64,000 nucleotides of DNA from Pocillopora verrucosa. Its lineage: Eukaryota > Cnidaria > Anthozoa > Scleractinia > Pocilloporidae. This document shows, piece after piece, positions 1-10,535 of the stretch. Within the stretch, counting starts at the first letter, position 1, and each line of letters begins with the position of its first letter. A program made the translations under genes and the position numbers. The notes beneath the pieces were generated by a model that worked only from the letters and a program-made list of their open reading frames with translations, did no database searches and was not told the origin of the DNA. Location: contig NC_089318.1 of NCBI RefSeq assembly GCF_036669915.1, positions 22,544,225 through 22,608,224 on the forward strand. The letters are read 5' to 3'.

Positions 1-857
1 TCCGATTACAGCAAACTGTCCAATTACAACCGTGGAACAGAATGATTAGTGAAGAATAAAGCAGCTAATGCACCATTCATATTTGAGGAAATTGCAATGG
101 TTATCAAGATTCATTCAGAAAATGGCGGAACGCTCCTTTCCTCTTGCAACGACTGCTCCACAAAGAAAATGAGGCGGAGCGCATTCTGATCATTGAACAG
201 ATAAAGCAGATGGATTGCATCGTTATCATTTTGATGAATTGATCTCAACTGATCGACGATGTGATATATTGCCTGCAAAACAGAATTACAGGTCATCTAT
301 TTTTCGGTGGATCAATCCAAATAAATAATTTCCGATGAACATACCTATCAGTTTAATTTTTGGCCAAAACACCTGGTTCTAATATTTTCCAGCTTTAATA
401 TATATGTCTAACTTCCTCATGATTTTAAATTCTAGAGAGTCGAACAATCATTTTAAAATGCAGTCCTGAACAAAACTGAGCGATCCACAAAAAGATTGAA
501 GACTGTACTGAGCCTCTCAATTTCTTTCTAAGACACGCGTCGAGCGTTTGCTAACGGCTGATTCCTGGCAGGTAGTACAGGAACAAACTTTAATCTGCCA
601 AGTTTCAAAGCGACCAACAGCAGCCCTTTTAGATGTGTTACGAGGAAACTCGCGAAGGAATTTTTCATCATATGTCTGCCATTTTGAGTGGTCCAAAAAT
701 TGTTGAAGGTTATTCACATGTTGCATAGTTTCAGCCGCCTTTCACGTGTTATTTTATAAACGATTGTTACTGAATCCAAGCAATATCTTAATTATACGAT
801 CTTCATTGCACATGTTAGACATATCTTGCACTCAATCAGTCAATGTTGTCTTTACAG
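1..857 (+). other. 3' part of the intron of BAAT-like copy A
   Basis: No exon is visible here. The sequence matches the last ~850 bp before exon 2 in the downstream copies, for example the segment containing 'aactgtccgattacaa' and the segment before the acceptor containing 'cattttgagtggtcc'. Exon 1 of this copy therefore lies outside the window. Short ORFs here are chance. The acceptor is tttacag at 851-857. Confidence 0.75.
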
Positions 858-1673
858 GAGTCATGGATCTGTTTGGTGGTGCGGTCGGATTAGTGGAATT
901 TAAGGCTTCACTTTTGGCATCTCATGGATTCGCTACTCTTGCTTTGGCCTACTTGGGCTATGACAATCAACCATTGCTTCCATCTTCAATAAACTTGGAT
1001 TATTTTGAAGAAGCTACCAACTGGCTTCTAAGTCGCCCTAAAGTGCTTCCACTTGGTATCGGCATGCACGCTATATGCTATGGCTCATGGATAACACTGA
1101 TAATGGCAAGCTATGAGATCGCACCAATAAAGGCCATTGTAGCTATTTCACCTCTGGTAATCGCCTTCCTTCTCCCTTTCCAATTAAAAGGGAAAGTCTC
1201 AGACATCATACCCCTTCATGAGACCAGAGTGGTGTCTTCAGAAAAGGGCAGCATCTGGCGCTTTGCCCAACCAACTGACATTGATTACATGAATCCAACA
1301 ACAGTCTCCAAATACTCAGCTATTACACCAGTTGAGGACATCAATTGCCCTGTCATGCTGGTTTCTGGAACTGATGACTTGAACAACCCCACCGATTTTA
1401 CAGTAAAGTTCATTATTGATCGCCTGAAGGAGAATGGAAAAGAACATTTGTGCACAAACTTGCGTTATCCCCAAGCAGGACATCTCATCGAACCACCCTA
1501 CTCTCCTCTTTGTGATTTTTTTTAGCAAATCTACTAAAGAAGAGTATGGTTACCCGTACCTAGCTTGGGGAGGGGAGACTGTTGCACATGCCAGAGCACA
1601 AGAAGACTGCTGGCTAAAGATTTTACATTTTCTGCGAACACATCTCCAACAAGACACAGAGAGTGAGAAATAA
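858..1673 (+). pseudogene. BAAT-like copy A, exon 2, frameshifted near the C-terminus
   Basis: This is the alpha/beta-hydrolase exon of the array gene. It begins after tttacag and reads GVMDLFGGAVGLVEF. The nucleophile elbow HAICYGS, the acid motif SGTDDLNNPTDF and the histidine motif AGHLIEPPYSPLC are all present. Compared with copy B, two bases are missing in the T-run after 'tgtga' (~1517-1524). This creates a TAG at 1523-1525 and removes about 50 residues that contain the family motif AWGGETVAHARAQ. The lost part is still readable in another frame up to the ancestral TAA at 1671-1673. The triad survives, but the C-terminal helix and strand region would be missing, so the copy is probably inactive. 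A sequencing slip in the homopolymer is the alternative explanation. Confidence 0.8.
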
Positions 1674-2246
1674 GAATACTTTATTGCTTGCTATGTGTTT
1701 GAGAACTTTCACAGATAACTACAGGTCACCGAGGCTTTCGTTCGACCCAACATTAGGTTCTCGCAACACACAAAAAAGCACGTGCCAAGAGACTATAATC
1801 TCTTGCATTTGCCCATTCAATCATGTAGGTGGCCCAGTCCCACGCGGTAGCTAATTAAATCGTTTCGGTTCAATGTCCCTAAACCCTATGCCTGCACGTT
1901 TTGAATTGCTCTTATGCAAAGCTTTATGCGGCTATTTTGTTTGAAGTGACGAACTAACTCACGATATTTCTACAGAAGAATGCCTTTAAAATAGGCGGCC
2001 GTGATTTTTAAAAGTACCTGTAGGGTATCTGGGCAACATTTCCAAAGAAAATTATGAACTATCATTCTGGCTCATAACGTCCAAACGCCCTCTGATTTAA
2101 AAATTTCCATCAGAAGAAGGAAAGGACTTACATACAAGGCACGTACCTCTGTACAGAATTATCCAAGCAGAGTCCAAGCAGCGGGAGCAGTGGTGTGTAT
2201 GTCAGTGCACATTACTTTTTCTTTCCGCGACCCAAAGATCTTTTCT
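1674..2246 (+). other. 3' flank of copy A, no gene seen
   Basis: Array-unit 3' flank, closely matching the flank of copy B at 8337-8890, including the 'caagcagagtcca' segment. The BAAT 3' UTR and polyadenylation site probably lie here, but no AATAAA can be placed with confidence. No coding sequence is recognised. The unit is interrupted at ~2247 by a retroelement fragment. Confidence 0.6.
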
Positions 2247-2757
2247 CCGACATTTTTCCAACTTGAAAACAGCGCGCACGCCTTGTTGTTGTAGGCAGCG
2301 ACGAAGCTATGCGGACAGACTTTTGACATGAGGTAAAACCGCAGTAGCTTTGAGCTCGTTGGAGGGTTCAGCACTGTTGTTCGGTTTCCGGTCTTGGTAA
2401 GTATCTGCAAGAGGGAAAAAGGATAACCATTAGAAACCAGAACAGATGACAGATGTTTTTTCTCCTCAGAGATGACGGAGGGTTTTGCTACGAAACTTTT
2501 GACGCGCTCGTAAAGGCACTTAACAATACCGCACTTTACTGATTGAGGGTGTGGTGAATCATACGCTAAGTATTGATCGGTGTGCGTGGGCTTCCAGTAT
2601 ACGCTGGTGGTGAGGCGGCCGTCAGGTTCTCTTAAAACTGCGGTGTCTAAGAAGGCGAGTTTGTTGTCTTCCTCTGTCTCCATGGTGAAGCGGATGGAAG
2701 GCTGCTGGTTGTTTAAATGCTGTAAGAAGTCATCTACGTTTTCGTGTTGGGTTAGAC
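2247..2757 (-). mobile_element. Penelope-like element fragment (RT C-terminal part)
   Basis: On the minus strand the translation has the Penelope-like pattern: the segment DDFLQHLNNQQPSIRFTME, then EDNKLAFLDTAV, then YWKPTHTDQYLAYDS and HPQSVKCGIVKCLYER. The downstream part equivalent to AVLPYVKG is reached only through a frameshift. The GIY-YIG part is missing, and array 3' flank resumes at ~2246. Compared with the longer copy at 9481-10535 this is a shorter, decayed insertion. It lies directly 5' of the promoter-proximal sequence of copy B. Family assignment rests on motif recognition, not on a search. Confidence 0.7.
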
Positions 2758-3045
2758 ATGTATGAGCTTACAACTGGTGAATATACTGTGGTATTTAAAC
2801 TGTATATTTTGAGTTGTCAGCTTCCTTTGATCCTATCTACGGAAAGAATGTCGCCATTCAATCTCGGGTCAAATTATCGTCGAACCTTTCGGGAACAATG
2901 CGTTACTGTCACGAATGTTAATGACATAAATTATGCTGCCAAAGGAATAAATTAGTCTACAATGGTGAAAGAGAGATAATTGACGTCATAGGTCGTCGAC
3001 TGAGTAGGTGCATCTCGGCCAATTTTGTCGTTAATTTCAAATAAG
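2758..3045 (+). promoter_or_regulatory. 5' flank of copy B (class I upstream sequence)
   Basis: This stretch matches the sequence upstream of copy D (25,318-25,365 plus 26,034-26,263), including 'cagcttcctttgatcctatc', and differs upstream of ~2890 from copies C, E and F. It probably contains the 5' UTR and core promoter, but no TATA box or initiator can be fixed. In-frame sequence runs upstream to a TTG at 3025, but the first ATG in frame is at 3046. Confidence 0.45.
2981..2988 (+). promoter_or_regulatory. CRE/ATF-type octamer TGACGTCA upstream of copy B
   Basis: Perfect palindromic cAMP-response element core, 58 bp 5' of the predicted ATG. The equivalent site in copy D is changed (TGACTTCA). 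Binding by CREB/ATF factors is inference from the motif alone. Confidence 0.35.
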
Positions 3046-3529
3046 ATGATTACCTTGTGGCCAAAATTCTCACTCGTCGACAAAATAACTAAGATTAACG
3101 TATTTCGACTGAAACCACTGCAGAAGATTACACTCGGGGCACGAGTTGTTGGAGATAGCGGACAGGTGTTCGATTCACACGCTCACTTCATCGCTACCAA
3201 ACATGGCCAGGTTGATGTTTGTAGTCAACCGTCTGTTGGTGGATCTTACCGCGGAGTCTCAGCTATGGGACTCTTATGGAGCATGAAACCATCACCTGGG
3301 CAGAGGAAAGGAATTCGACTGGTAAAATCTGATGTCACTAAACCTTACAAAGTCGTCTTGGACTGTTTTGATGGCCATACGGATCCGCAGGAATCGAGGT
3401 CTTTGCAGCCTTTGTCTAGCAATACGTTTGAGAAGGGGTACATGGCGAATGGAGTGAAGAGAATTCCTGTGAGAGAAGGAAGAATCCGTGGAACTCTTTT
3501 TCTTCCTCCGGGTGATGGACCTTTTCCTG
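3046..3529 (+). CDS. BAAT-like acyltransferase copy B, exon 1 (N-terminal domain)
   Basis: First of two coding exons of a 433-residue protein (exon 2 at 7519-8336). The BAAT/ACOT family transfers an acyl group from acyl-CoA to glycine or taurine, or to water. This exon gives residues 1-161: an N-terminal beta-sandwich domain with the family signature GGSYRGVSAMGLLWSMKP, KSDVTKPYKV, and the linker VREGRIRGTLFLPPGDGPFPG. The start is the first in-frame ATG (MITLWPKFS), with A at -3. Other copies begin MLTLWPKFS. The exon ends ..CCT G before a canonical GTGAGT donor at 3530 (phase 1). B carries private changes (D for E after QVF, and CSQPS instead of CREPS). No signal peptide is seen. Function is inferred from family membership. 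Confidence 0.88.
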
Positions 3530-4717
3530 GTGAGTAACGAAAGATTGACGTTTATCTAAAAAGAACTGTTAGTCAAGAGTAGAATAGTGTTTTTAGAGAT
3601 TAGAATTTGAAAAGAATCAGAATCCGCTATTGAGCTTTCCAGATGTGTCCTGATCTCTGTGCCCTGATGACATACAGTTCAGGTCTTCACCAAGAGTCAC
3701 TTTTTGGGTTGGTATCCTCTGTGTAATGCTACGGGTCATGATTTCGAAAATAATACTTTTCTTCAGTTTACTGTTCTGCTACTTCAACAGGTCATCAAAG
3801 ATCAATTTCATTCACCGCGCGCCGCAAACGTTTGTCTGGAAACCCCAACCCATATCTCCATGCTGCAAGGTGATCTTGAAAGAATAAAGGGATATGAGAT
3901 GTGGTTTTATCAATGGTTTCAACCATTTTCATTAATGCAAAAACTCTTAGAATATCTCATTTGTTTCAAACCCTTACGACGGCTTCTTTTTTATTTTCTC
4001 GGTAATCTCAGGCTTTAATCAATCCAAAAAAAGATGTTACAGATCTCTCTCGCTGAAAAAGGGTTCCATAGGTTTTGAACTAATATTGCAGTTTCTATTC
4101 GATAATCCAGTACAAAAATTCTCGGTAATAACATTAAACATGAAGTGAATTTTAAAAAATGACTATAAGAAAAAATCGATGATCAAAATGAGTCTGTTAC
4201 GCTGAGTATGACTCATTTCGTAATTCGACATGGTATTCGCGCACAATTTAATTTTATACGCTTTCTGATGCTTTGGCATTCTTCTGACATTTTTTCCTTT
4301 TCATCCAAAGACCTCTTGATTGAATCCAAGAGTTACCATTGAGGTAATAAACCAGTTCGAGTAAACGACATTGAGCGATGTGTTGTTGCCTCCAGCAGTA
4401 TTTTACATTAAGCGATACTAAAATTTTATGTTATGAAGTAACAGTGGTAAAAAAGAGAAAGCTCATCATTTAACAATAGAGAAGCCTTGATTGTGCTCTG
4501 CTCTATTGTAAAGCACGCAGGAAGCGGCTAGAGCTCGAAAAAAGTGTATAGAGAAATACGAGACGTAGTCGAGTAAACGACATTCAGCGATGTGTTGTAG
4601 CCTCCAGCAGTATTTTATTTTTAGCTTGAGTAAAATTTTATGTTAGGAAGTAACAGTGATAAGATTTTTTTGCTATGAAGTATTAGTTAGTATAGGTAAT
4701 CACATGATTTCGAGTTT

Positions 4718-4749
<32 letters not shown>

Positions 4750-7518
4750 TCACAGACTTGTGATTACGTAATAATATACATGGAAAAATACGAGATAGCT
4801 CATCATTTAACAAATAAAGAAGCCTTGACTGTGTTCTGTTTTGTTGTTAAGCACGAAGGAGGTGGCTCCTGCAATTTGTGGTCTTTGGGAAAATTTACTT
4901 TGAGCAGCTCGTGCAATTTGTGGTCTTTGAAAAATTTTACAAGTGCTTATTTATCCCAAATTGCACGAGAAAAGTCATAATAAATAGATTTAGCCAAGCC
5001 TAAAAGCGGAACTCGAATTTTTCTTCCCGCAAGTCTCAAAGGCACAACGCTTTGCCCCAGCCAGGAATAGAACCCGGGTCGTCCAACTCGGAGTTCACTG
5101 GTCAGTTCACTGACCACTGGACTACTGGAAAAAGTCGTGGCGTTGGCGTCGATTCATTGGTTGCCGACTTGCCTGTTCCGGAATTTTACTCTCAATTAAA
5201 GAAAAAAACTAGGGAAAAGTCCCGGAGAAAGTCGAACATAGTACAATTTGGCAGATGGCGTGACAGCTTTAGCTCAGCTCTATGCTCTATACTCTCAAAG
5301 AGCACGCTCTTTCAACCAATGACAGCATGCGTAATATCCGAACTTTATTATAAAAGTATGCAAGAGCAAAGCGCGGGCATCAAGTGCAAAAATAATTTAT
5401 TGAAACCCTGCAAGTGGCATTGTGCGTTCGGTCAGAACAATCGCGTACGACCAAAACTGTGTTTATCTTAACCAATAAGAACTGATTAATTTTTTCATGG
5501 ATCTCATTAGCTTAGTCATTCATTTTCTATCGTCGATTCAGAGTGATTTGGTCATTCGTTAATATTTAGAATATAGTTACTATATGAATTTAAAAGTCCA
5601 AAGCTATGTAAGCTTGAGATTTGGTGATGAGTTTCCTGACTTGCTGTCCTGTATAACTTCCAAGTGGACGTGCCTAGTTGGACCCACACGATAGTTCTTG
5701 TTTTGGTTAAAGTAGTCATCATAACCATTAAGTTTAACTGTTGTTGTTAATTTTCAGCAAACCATAGTGAATACATAAGCATGTACTCTAGAGGTTAGTT
5801 AGTAAAAGAATGTAGACATGCAGAAGTAGAGACAGAATTCCGTAGCTGAAGTGAGTTTCTAGCAGCACAAGTCGGTAAGAATCATAGTGTGAGTGTCGAA
5901 AGACTAACAAAGACTTGCAAAGAATGAAGCAAAATTGGATGTAACTAAAAAATTAACTAAATTAGAGAAGCGAGTAATTAAAGGAAACAGTACGAGAGTC
6001 CTGAGCGTGGTGTGCTAGTTAGCAAGTTCTCCTCATCATTGTGAACCAGCATATCTAGAGGAGGACATTTGGCTGCTAACACTATCATTGACGTCTTAGG
6101 CTTCATCCAACCCAACGAAGAGGATGTAAAATAGATTTAAAGAAATCAGAGCTCTAAATAGAATCCTTTTAATACAGATGACGAGCATTCCTAGCATATT
6201 ACACGGAAATTTGCTACCCTATCTTTCCCAATTACATAAAACATTGGATCACTCTCAGGTCAATGAAGTATTAAAAAAAATCATTGAAATCCGCGAGGGA
6301 TGTAAAGCGAAAAAGATTTTATGAAATCATGGAAAAATGCACAAAGCTTTGTATGGAAGAATAAAGGATGAACTTCAGTTAAACATAAGGGTAATAGGAC
6401 CAAGTGGACTCCATTTCGGTCTGTGATCACCCTAGTGATTAACAAAATCGAACGACCGCGATAAACAGTATTGAACGACACAAAGTCCCGTTTCCAATTA
6501 ATTATAACCGTTCGCAATTTCCGGAAAAAAAAAGAAAACGAATACATTTAGGACACAATTGTGGTAGAGACCATGTCTAAAGAAAAAACTTTTGACCGAT
6601 TTGGAAATTCCTCAGTTTTTTGTTTTTTTAGGATAAGTAGTTGTTGCTATGGTTATTGCGATCAATGCTGTGATTGGTGAATTTAGCTGAGTGGACCTTA
6701 TATGATTGCTTTAACTGTCCAATTACAGCAAACTGTCCGATTACAATTGAATAGAATGATTAGTGAAGAATAAAGCAGTTAATGTACCATTCATATTTAA
6801 GGAAACTGTGATGGTTATCAAGATTCACTCAGAAAATGGCGGACGCTCCTTTCCTCTTGCAACGACCGCTCCACAAAGAAAACGAGGCGGAGCGCATTCC
6901 GACCATTGAACAGATAAAGATAGATTGCATCGTTATCATTTTGATGAACTGATCTCAGCTGATCGATAATGTGAAAAACTGCCTGCAAAACAGAATTACA
7001 AGTCGTCTATTTTATGATGGATCAATCCAAATTAGTAATTTCCGATGAACAAAGGTATCAGTTTAATTTTTAGCCAAAAAACCTGGTTCCAATATTTTCC
7101 AGCAAGAATATATATGTCTAACTTCCTCGTCATTGTAAGCTCTAGAGAGTCGTGCGGTGATCGGACAATCATTTTAAAATGCATTCCTTAACAAAAATGA
7201 GCGATCCACAAAAAGATTGAGGACTGTACTGAGCCTCTCCATTTCTTTCTAAGACACGCGTCGAGCGTTTGCTCACGTCTGATTCCTGGCAGGTAGACAG
7301 AAACAGCAGCCCTTAGATGTGTTACGCAGAAACTAGCGAAGGAATTTTTCATGTCCGCCATTTTGAGTGGTCCAAAAATGTGTAAGGTTATTCACATGTT
7401 GTATAGTTAAAGCCGCCTTTGACGTGTTATTTTATAAACGATTGTTACTGAATCAAAGCAATATCTTAATCGTACGTAGTCATATCTTGCACTCAGTCAG
7501 TCAATGTTATTTTGACAG
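3530..7518 (+). other. Intron of copy B
   Basis: GT-AG intron of 3,989 bp, phase 1. It contains intron sequence shared with all copies, a tRNA-derived SINE fragment (5054-5129, minus), and dispersed 'ctcgtgcaatttgtgg' repeats at about 4867-4971. The stretch 5,470-6,240 has no counterpart noticed elsewhere in the window and no recognisable gene. ORFs here, including the 139-codon one at 5052-5471, are non-coding by context. Confidence 0.75.
5054..5129 (-). repeat. tRNA-derived SINE fragment
   Basis: Read on the minus strand, it starts near 'tagtccagtggtcagtg' (box A-like). It ends with 'cccgggttctattcctgg' (box B-like, GGTTCNANNCC), spaced as in a tRNA. The sequence between does not fold into a clean anticodon arm, so it is a SINE head rather than a working tRNA gene. 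Confidence 0.45.
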
Positions 7519-8336
7519 GAGTCATAGATCTGTTTGGTGCCACATGCGGATTGGTGGAATTTAAGGCTTCACTTTTGGCATCTCATGGATTCGCTACTCT
7601 TGCTTTGGCCTACTTGGGCTATGAAGATCAACCATCGTCTCCATCTTCAATAAACTTGGATTATTTTAAAGAGGCTGCCAACTGGCTTATAGGCCACCCT
7701 AAAGTACTTCCACATGGTATCGGCATGCACGCTATATGCTATGGGTCATGGATTGCATTGTTGATGGCAAGCTATCAGATCGCACCAATAAAGGCCATTG
7801 TAGCTAATTCGCCTCTGGTAATCGCCTTTCTTCACCCTTTCCAATTAAAAGGGAAAGTCTCAGACATCATACCCCCTGATGAGAGCAAGGTGATGTCTTC
7901 AGAAAAGGGCAGCATCTGGCGTTTCGCCCTACCAACTGGCATTGATTACATGAATCCAACAACAGTTTCCAAGTATTCAGCTATTACACCAGTTGAGAAC
8001 ATCAATTGCCCTGTCATGCTGGTTTCTGGAACTGCTGACTTGTACATCCCCACCGATTTTACAGTAAAGTTCATTATTGATCGCTTGAAGGAGAATGGAA
8101 AAGAACATTTGTGCACAAACTTGCGTTATCCCCAAGCAGGACATCTCATCGAACCACCCTACTCTCCTCTTTGTGATTTTTCTTTCAGCAAATCCATAAA
8201 AGAATGGTGTGGTTACCCTTACGTAGCTTGGGGAGGGGAGACTGTTGCACATGCCAGAGCACAAGAAGACTGCTGGCCAAAGATTTTACATTTTCTGCGA
8301 ACACATCTCCAACAAGACACAAAGAGTGAGAAATAA
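7519..8336 (+). CDS. BAAT-like acyltransferase copy B, exon 2 (alpha/beta-hydrolase domain)
   Basis: Completes copy B (484 + 818 bp = 433 codons plus stop). The acceptor is tttgacag, and the split Gly codon gives GPFPG-VIDLFG, exactly where vertebrate BAAT reads FPGVIDLFG. Visible motifs are the nucleophile elbow HAICYGS (Cys235), the acid loop SGTADLYIPTDF (Asp335), and AGHLIEPPYSPLC (His370). The terminal AWGGETVAHARAQEDCW is conserved in BAAT/ACOT. The protein ends ..DTKSEK, so no peroxisomal SKL-type signal is present. B is unusual in ATCGLVEF, in ANSPLVIAF, and in carrying the LPTG/GTADLYI segment otherwise found in E and F. Confidence 0.9.
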
Positions 8337-9480
8337 GAATACTTTATTGCTTGCTATGTGTTTGAGAACTTTCACAGATAACTACAGGTCACCGAGGCTT
8401 TCGTTCGACCCAACATTAGGTTCTCGCAACACACAAAAAAGCACGTGCCAAGAGACTATAATCTCTTGCATTTGCCCATTCAATCATGTAGGTGGCCCAG
8501 TCCCACGCGGTAGCTAATTAAATCGTTTCGGTTCAATGTCCCTAAACACTGCAGTTAATGTTAATGCCTGCACGTTTTGAATTGCTCTTATGCAAAGCTT
8601 TATGCGGCTATTTTTTTTTGAAGTGACGAACTAACTCACGATATTTCTGCAGAAGAATGCCTTTAAAAATAGGCGGCCGTGATTTTTACAAGTACCTGTA
8701 GGGTATCTGAGCAACATCTCCAGAGAAAATTATGAACTATCATTCTGACTCATAACGTCCAAACGCCCTCTGATTTTAAAATTTCCACTCGAAGGAGGGG
8801 GGGGGGTGTGGAAGGGGGAAAGGACTTATATACAAGGCACGTAGCTCTGTACAGAATTATCCAAGCAGAGTCCACGCAGCGGGAGCACTGCGTGTAATTT
8901 TGGGGAAATATGTTATTGAAAGAAACGAAGTACTCTTTAATGTTTGCATAGCCTCATGTTTTCAAATCCGAGGGCCGAGAGAATCCTCTTATGCACACTT
9001 ACTACTCCGTCTCGGGTTTTCATAACTGCATAGAGTCCTGCCAACCCTGTCCTGCTTGGATGGGATTATTCAAACAGGGGAAAAGTCCTCTATTTCGTAA
9101 ATGCTGTCTACATATCATTTATTTTTAACAAAAGAACTTTACCACTTATTCTGGTAGACTTTCTTCTTTTTTATTTTCACTAGTTACCTACATCTGTTTA
9201 TATCAGTGCACATTACGTTTTCCTTCCGCAACCCGAAGATCAACAATCAAAATTTTTATTAAGATATTAACTCAAAATTTGATTATTTTCTCTCCTTAGG
9301 TATGGAAGAAAAATGACTGCAAGGGAGGAATTTGCTCTTAAAGCTTTTTAAGAATGTCTTATTCTGTGTAATTGGTAAAAAAAGGTGCTAAAGTGAATAT
9401 GTGTAATTCAATGATATAGCTTAACCCTTAAACTTATACAAGTGTTAACATTAAAAGCTAAGTTTTTCGTTTGTCTCACG
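8337..9480 (+). other. 3' flank of copy B, no gene seen
   Basis: Array-unit flank. The segment at ~8945-9120 (containing 'ctactccgtctcgggtttt' and 'ctgcttggatggg') recurs 3' of copies C, D, E and F and in the E-F spacer. A run of ten or more G lies at ~8797-8807. Nothing coding is recognised. Confidence 0.6.
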
Positions 9481-10535
9481 ATGTAGTCACGTGTAATGAA
9501 GATCGAGACTCCATACTGTTGGTCTTCTTCAGGCGATGACGTCGACTGGTCCTGCGTGATCTTATAAAGCATGATGCTCTGCTGTGATTAGTGGTTTTTC
9601 AACAGCTCTGATTGGTACATTTTCGATCCTTGCTGTTCAATCAGTGATTTGCTCCCTCGCACGGCTCTCCTGTTGTTGTGTTTTTTGATCGTGGGGATCC
9701 ACGCTTTTGGAATTTCTATTCCACTATCCCTGTTGATGTTGTTTGGGTGAAGTCTTATATGAATTGCCTCTTTGACCCTGCACGTGTAGTAATAAGGGTC
9801 ACGATCAATAAACTTTACTTCGTTCCAGAGTGGCTTGTGTCCGGTGTTGTGGGCATGCTCTGAAACGGCAGAGGTCTCGGTACCGCGAGTCGAATGTCTC
9901 GATCGTGCTCCTTAATTCTGTCCCGCAAAGGTCTTCCAGTCTCTCCAATGTACACCTTGCTGCATTCACAGGGAATCCTGTAAACTAGACCATCTTGTTT
10001 AGCCGGGTCGACAGCGTCTTTTGGTCCTACTAACTGAGATCTTAGCGTAGTCTCCGACTTAAAAATAGCGCGTACGCCTTGTTGTTGTAGGCAACGACGA
10101 AGCTGTTCGAACGGACCTTTGACATAAGGTAAAACCGCAGTAGCTTTGAACTCATTGGCGGGTTCGCCACTGTTGTTCGGTTTTTCCGGTCTTGGTAAGT
10201 TTCTGCAAGAAAGAAAAAGTATAACCATTAGAAACCAGAACAGATGACAGATGTTTTTGCTCCTCGGAGATGTTGGAGGGTTTTGTTACGAGACGTTTGG
10301 CGCGCTCGTAAAGGCACTTAACAATACCGCGCTTTACTGATTGAGGGTGGTGTGAATCATACGCTAAGTATTGATCGGTGTGCGTGGGCTTCCTGTATAC
10401 GCAGGTCGTGAGGCGGCCTTCAGGTTCTCTTAAAACTGCGTTGTCTAGGAAGGCGAGTTTGTTGTCTTTCTCTGTCCTCGTGGTTGACGTAGCTGCCTTG
10501 CTATTTGTTGGTCCCTTAAGATTAGTGTTTTTCAT
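9481..10535 (-). mobile_element. Penelope-like element with GIY-YIG endonuclease, decayed
   Basis: Two overlapping minus-strand frames read through the 3' half of a Penelope-like element. The first (10,535 to 10,152) has EKDNKLAFLDNAVLREPEG, YRKPTHTDQYLAYDS and HPQSVKRGIVKCLYER, the end of the reverse transcriptase. After a frameshift, 10,228 to 9,815 has AVLPYVKGPFEQLRRCL, then GLVYRIPCECSKVYIGETGR and IKEHDRDIR, a GIY-YIG endonuclease with its Tyr, YIG, Arg and His positions. The remaining 3' part to about 9,481 has stops. The element is non-functional. It sits just 5' of the copy C upstream region. Boundaries are approximate. Confidence 0.75.

Noticed and set aside
1316-1528. Antisense ORFs opposite exon 2 (also 7977-8264, 29581-29868, 39946-40233, 53343-53630)
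   Set aside because: They mirror the conserved hydrolase exon in every copy. Their similarity comes from constraint on the sense strand, and no independent motif is seen.
5052-5471. 139-codon ORF in the intron of copy B
   Set aside because: It begins at TTG inside a tRNA-derived SINE and has low-complexity composition. It sits within an intron on the sense strand.
8245-8517. ORFs overlapping the end of exon 2 and the 3' flank (1663-1854, 8245-8517, 29832-30119, 40214-40435, 53611-53817)
   Set aside because: Out-of-frame continuation through the exon end and 3' UTR, without protein features.
9481-10535. Telomerase-like or group II intron reverse transcriptase
   Set aside because: The combination of NKLAFLD..KPTHTDQYL with a C-terminal GIY-YIG domain fits Penelope-like elements better.
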